Positions 5,404 through 7,866 of a stretch of 7,866 nucleotides of DNA are shown here, in pieces. The DNA comes from Propionicimonas sp. (lineage in GTDB: Bacteria > Actinomycetota > Actinomycetes > Propionibacteriales > Propionibacteriaceae): assembly GCA_031119515.1 (NCBI GenBank), contig JAVHXR010000070.1, positions 1 to 7,866 of the forward strand, in the 5' to 3' direction. Under the pieces are notes generated by a model. It did not search any database and was not told where the DNA came from. It saw nothing but the letters and a program-made list of their open reading frames with translations. Each line of letters begins with the position of its first letter. Positions within the stretch are counted from its first letter, which is position 1. The translations under genes were made by a program, and so were the position numbers.

Positions 5404-6425
5404 GCACGCCGCTGCTGCAGAGGTTCAAGCTCTCCGGGGGCGGCGGTTCCGCCCTCAAGGTGAGGGTGATCGGCGTCCTGGCGTTCCAGTTGCTGCTGGT
5501 CGTCATCTTCGGTGTGCTGGCGCCCCGGTTCCTGTCCTGGGACAACGCGCAGAGCATCCTGTTCACCGCGGCGATCCTGGCGATGGCCGCCGCCGGCCAG
5601 ACCCTGGTGGTGCTGACCGGCAACCTCGACCTGTCGGTCGGCTCGATCATGGGCCTGTGCGCCTACGTCGTCTTCGACGTGGCCAGCCAGCACACCTGGC
5701 TGATGGGCCTGACGGTGCCGTTCGCGATCCTGCTCGGCGCGGCGCTCGGCGCGATCAACGGCCTGCTGGTCACCTACCTGAAGATCCCGGCGATGGTGGC
5801 CACCCTCGGCACCCTGTCGGTCTACCGCGGCATGGTCTCCTTCTACGCCAATGCGATGGAGGTCACCAGCGGCGAGCTGCCGGGCTGGATTCGCGACCTG
5901 GCGACCGCCCGCTGGCTGGGGTTGTCGTCGTACGTCTGGATCGCCGCCGGGCTGGTGGCCCTCGTCGGCCTGGTGCTGAGCCGGTTGCCGTGGGGACGCA
6001 AGCTGTACGCCTACGGCTCGAACCCGCGCGCTGCCTACTACTACGGGCTGAACGAGAACCGGATCCTGATCGGCGCCTATGTCGCGGCCGGTGCGATCGC
6101 AGGCTTCGTCGGGCTGCTGCTCGGCGCCCAGGTGGGCAACATCAACTCCCTGGTCGCCTCCGGTTTCGAGATGCAGGTGCTGGCTGCGGTCGTGATCGGC
6201 GGGGTGAGCATCTGGGGCGGCTCGGGCAGCGTCTACGGCGCCGCGCTCGGCGCGATCGTCCTGGCCACGATCAACAACGGGCTGGTGCTGCTGGGCGTCC
6301 AGGAGTTCTACCGCCTGCTCTTCCAGGGGGTCGCGATCGTGGCCGCCGTCGCGGTCGACGCCCTGGTCCAGAAACGTGTCCTGAGCGCCACCAGCCGGCG
6401 GTCGATCCTGGAGGTGGCGGCATGA
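5400..6425 (+). CDS. sugar ABC transporter permease 1 (RbsC/LsrC/RhaP-like)
   Basis: Integral membrane subunit of 341 residues in the BPD_transp_2 family. After a short Gly-rich cytoplasmic N-terminus (1-20) come about eight to ten hydrophobic segments, the clearest near residues 22-41, 56-73, 104-122, 177-194, 225-242, 258-272 and 305-322. Family motifs are NLDLSVGSIMGL (75-86), INGLLVTYLKIPAMVATLGT (119-138), AYGSNPRAA (204-212) and VVIGGVSIWGGSGSVYGAALG (264-284), ending with INNGL (291-295). The start ATG overlaps the ATPase stop by 4 bases and has GAGGAGG 7 bases upstream (5386-5392). The stop overlaps the next permease in the same way. It differs clearly from permease 2, so the channel is expected to be a heterodimer, as in the rhamnose and AI-2 importers, unlike the RbsC homodimer. 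Confidence 0.95.
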   Translation: MSTPLLQRFKLSGGGGSALKVRVIGVLAFQLLLVVIFGVLAPRFLSWDNAQSILFTAAILAMAAAGQTLVVLTGNLDLSVGSIMGLCAYVVFDVASQHTWLMGLTVPFAILLGAALGAINGLLVTYLKIPAMVATLGTLSVYRGMVSFYANAMEVTSGELPGWIRDLATARWLGLSSYVWIAAGLVALVGLVLSRLPWGRKLYAYGSNPRAAYYYGLNENRILIGAYVAAGAIAGFVGLLLGAQVGNINSLVASGFEMQVLAAVVIGGVSIWGGSGSVYGAALGAIVLATINNGLVLLGVQEFYRLLFQGVAIVAAVAVDALVQKRVLSATSRRSILEVAA

Positions 6426-7402
6426 CCCGCATCGCTCGCAAGTTCTCCGCCGAGCTGCTGCTCGTCGTCCTGATCGTCCTGGCCGGGTTGTGGTCGGCGC
6501 AGCTGTCGCCGTACTTCCTGGACCTGAACAACCTGATGAACTCCGCCGCGTTCTTCGTGGTGTTCGGTCTGATGGCGTTCGGGCTGTTCCCGGTCGTCGT
6601 GCAGGGCGAGATCGACATCTCGCTGGCCTCCACCCTTGCCGTGGCGAGCGTCCTGTTCGCCAAGCTCTCGGTCTCCGGCGTCCCGGTGCTGGTCGCGCTG
6701 CCGATCGTGCTGGTGGTCACCGGCGGGCTCGGGGCGATCAACGGCCTGCTGGTCGCCTACGGCGGGCTGCCGTCGCTGGCGGTGACGCTGGGCACGCTCG
6801 GCGCCTACCGCGGCATCGCCTACCTGCTCGCGGGGGACGCCGGGGTGACCGGCCTGACCGACGACTACACCCTGCTGGGCCAGTCCTGGGTCGGGGTGGT
6901 GCCGTCCACGGTGGTGCTCTTCCTGGTCTTCGCCCTCGTCATCGGGGTCCTGATGGAGACCACCAAGTTCGGCCGGTACAGCTACGCGCTGGGCGCCAAC
7001 CCGGCGGCGTCGCGGACCGCCGCGGCCCCCGTCCGGCAGACCCGGGTGGCGGCGTACGCCCTCGCCGGGGTCGCGGCCGGCCTGGCCGGCTTCGTCTGGG
7101 TGAACCAGTACCAGTCCGCCCGCGGCGACAACGCCGACGGCGCCATCCTGTTCGTCCTGACCGCGGTCGTGCTCGGCGGGGTCTCGATCAAGGGCGGCAG
7201 CGGACGGGCGCTCGGCGTCCTGCTGTCGACGGTGCTGCTGGCCACGATCCAGACCGGCATGAAGCTCGCCAACGTCCCCGGCACCAGCCAGACCCTCGTC
7301 GTCGGCCTGCTGCTGATCGCGGCGATCGGCGGACCCACCCTCGTCCAGCTCATCCGCAACGGGGTCGGCAAGCTCAGGCCAGCCGCCCCCGCCAGGGGGT
7401 GA
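6422..7402 (+). CDS. sugar ABC transporter permease 2 (LsrD/RhaQ-like)
   Basis: Second membrane subunit, 326 residues, BPD_transp_2 family. Hydrophobic segments lie around 12-28, 43-61, 85-110, 162-178, 207-227, 240-254, 263-277 and 291-305. Motifs include VVVQGEIDISLAS (58-70), INGLLVAYGGLPSLAVTLGT (106-125), YALGANPAASR (188-198), ARGDNADG (233-240) and AVVLGGVSIKGGSGRALG (248-265). The QGEIDIS form in place of GGIDLS is of the type seen in the second permease of rhamnose/AI-2-like systems. Translation starts at the ATG in the ATGA overlap with permease 1, with GGAGGTGG at 6410-6417. An 88-base gap separates it from the binding-protein gene. Substrate undetermined. Confidence 0.94.
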   Translation: MTRIARKFSAELLLVVLIVLAGLWSAQLSPYFLDLNNLMNSAAFFVVFGLMAFGLFPVVVQGEIDISLASTLAVASVLFAKLSVSGVPVLVALPIVLVVTGGLGAINGLLVAYGGLPSLAVTLGTLGAYRGIAYLLAGDAGVTGLTDDYTLLGQSWVGVVPSTVVLFLVFALVIGVLMETTKFGRYSYALGANPAASRTAAAPVRQTRVAAYALAGVAAGLAGFVWVNQYQSARGDNADGAILFVLTAVVLGGVSIKGGSGRALGVLLSTVLLATIQTGMKLANVPGTSQTLVVGLLLIAAIGGPTLVQLIRNGVGKLRPAAPARG

Positions 7403-7474
7403 GGCCGGCATCCGACCCGTCCCCACCCCACCCACAGATCCCATCCCTACGACCGGACCAACCAGTTCAACGAT

Positions 7475-7480
7475 GAAAGG
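7475..7480 (+). promoter_or_regulatory. ribosome binding site of the substrate-binding protein gene
   Basis: GAAAGG precedes ATG 7491 by 10 bases. It lies within an AGGT/ACCT repeat cluster (AGGTA-cc-TACCT at 7478-7489) that could weakly pair over the site. The in-frame ATG at 7473 has no ribosome binding site. Confidence 0.6.
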
Positions 7481-7490
7481 TACCTACCTG

Positions 7491-7866
7491 ATGTCCATGC
7501 CGAAGCGGCTCCGCAAGCTCGGAGCAGTCATCGCATCCTCCCTGGTGATCGCGTCCCTCGCGGCGTGCACCACGACGCCCCCGGGAAGCTCCACCGCTCC
7601 GTCGACCGGGGCCAGCGAAGGCGCGTCCAGCGCCCCGCTGAAGGTCTTCATGGCGCCGAAGTTCACCGGCCTCGCCTACTTCGAGGTCGCCCGCAAGGGT
7701 GGCGAGCAGGCCGGCCAGGAGCTCGGGCTCGACTTCCAGTACATCGGCTCGGACAAGGCCGAGGCGACCGAGCAGATCGCGACCCTGACCAACGCCGTCG
7801 CGCAGAAGCCCGACGCCCTGGTGGTCTCCGCGATCGACGGCGACGCGGTCGCTCCCGCCCTGAAGC
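7491..7866 (+). CDS. sugar ABC transporter substrate-binding lipoprotein, RhaS/LsrB-like, N-terminal part (cut by window edge)
   Basis: Extracytoplasmic, lipid-anchored substrate receptor; the first 125 residues are visible and the frame is open at the window end. Residues 1-26 form a lipoprotein signal: positive KRLRK (5-9), a hydrophobic stretch and lipobox LAAC with Cys26 as the acylation site. A Ser/Thr/Pro/Gly-rich linker follows (27-52). The type I periplasmic-binding fold starts at about residue 53 (LKVFMAPKFTGLAYFEVARK), then GGEQAGQELG, and AVAQKPDALVVSAIDGDAVA near the end. The FMAPKFTGLAYFE start and the VVSAIDGDAVAPALK segment are most like rhamnose (RhaS) and AI-2 (LsrB) receptors. 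ATG 7491 is preferred over the in-frame ATGs at 7473 and 7497 on ribosome-binding-site spacing, but 7473 would only add MKGTYL. It completes the ATPase-permease-permease-receptor set. Ligand-contact residues mostly lie beyond the edge. Confidence 0.92.
   Translation, partial: MSMPKRLRKLGAVIASSLVIASLAACTTTPPGSSTAPSTGASEGASSAPLKVFMAPKFTGLAYFEVARKGGEQAGQELGLDFQYIGSDKAEATEQIATLTNAVAQKPDALVVSAIDGDAVAPALK

Noticed and set aside
5657..6421. Upstream open extension of permease 2 through the permease 1 gene
   Set aside because: The extension is Arg-rich and lacks membrane segments; the ATG at 6422 has a good ribosome binding site and starts the recognisable permease.
7484..7666. Minus-strand 60-codon frame opposite the start of the binding-protein gene
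   Set aside because: No ribosome binding site or similarity; the plus strand has a clear lipoprotein signal and binding-protein domain here.

Overview
The window is very GC-rich with strong third-position GC bias and dense, partly overlapping genes, which suggests a high-GC actinobacterium; the genus cannot be read from the sequence. It holds one complete functional theme: a divergently arranged locus for uptake and catabolism of a sugar or, more likely, a sugar alcohol. No RNA genes, mobile elements, CRISPR arrays or integration sites were seen.

Left half, minus strand (read from 3594 down to 1): a mannitol-1-phosphate 5-dehydrogenase-like oxidoreductase, a class II (fructose/tagatose-bisphosphate type) aldolase, a SorC-family sugar-sensing regulator and an FGGY carbohydrate kinase cut off by the window edge. 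The gaps are 28 and 68 bases and then a 4-base stop/start overlap (GTGA), so these four genes probably form one operon.

Middle, 3595-3873: a 279-base divergent control region. It contains a good minus-strand promoter with a perfect 14-bp palindrome over the predicted start point, a 12-bp palindrome further upstream, a perfect 9+2+9 inverted repeat facing the transporter operon, and a small leader hairpin.

Right half, plus strand (3874 to the end): a ribose/rhamnose/AI-2-type ABC importer in the order ATPase (two fused nucleotide-binding domains), permease 1, permease 2, lipoprotein substrate-binding protein. The first three are joined by ATGA overlaps; the binding protein follows after 88 bases and runs off the window.

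Working model (inference): the lipoprotein and two different permeases import the substrate; the dehydrogenase and kinase convert it, in an order that cannot be read from sequence, to a ketose phosphate; the aldolase cleaves this to triose-phosphate-level products; the SorC regulator senses a phosphorylated intermediate and controls one or both promoters. The substrate is not identifiable from the sequence. The combination of a LyxK-like kinase, an MtlD-like dehydrogenase and an FBA-type aldolase behind a RhaS/LsrB-like transporter is the most interesting point of the window.
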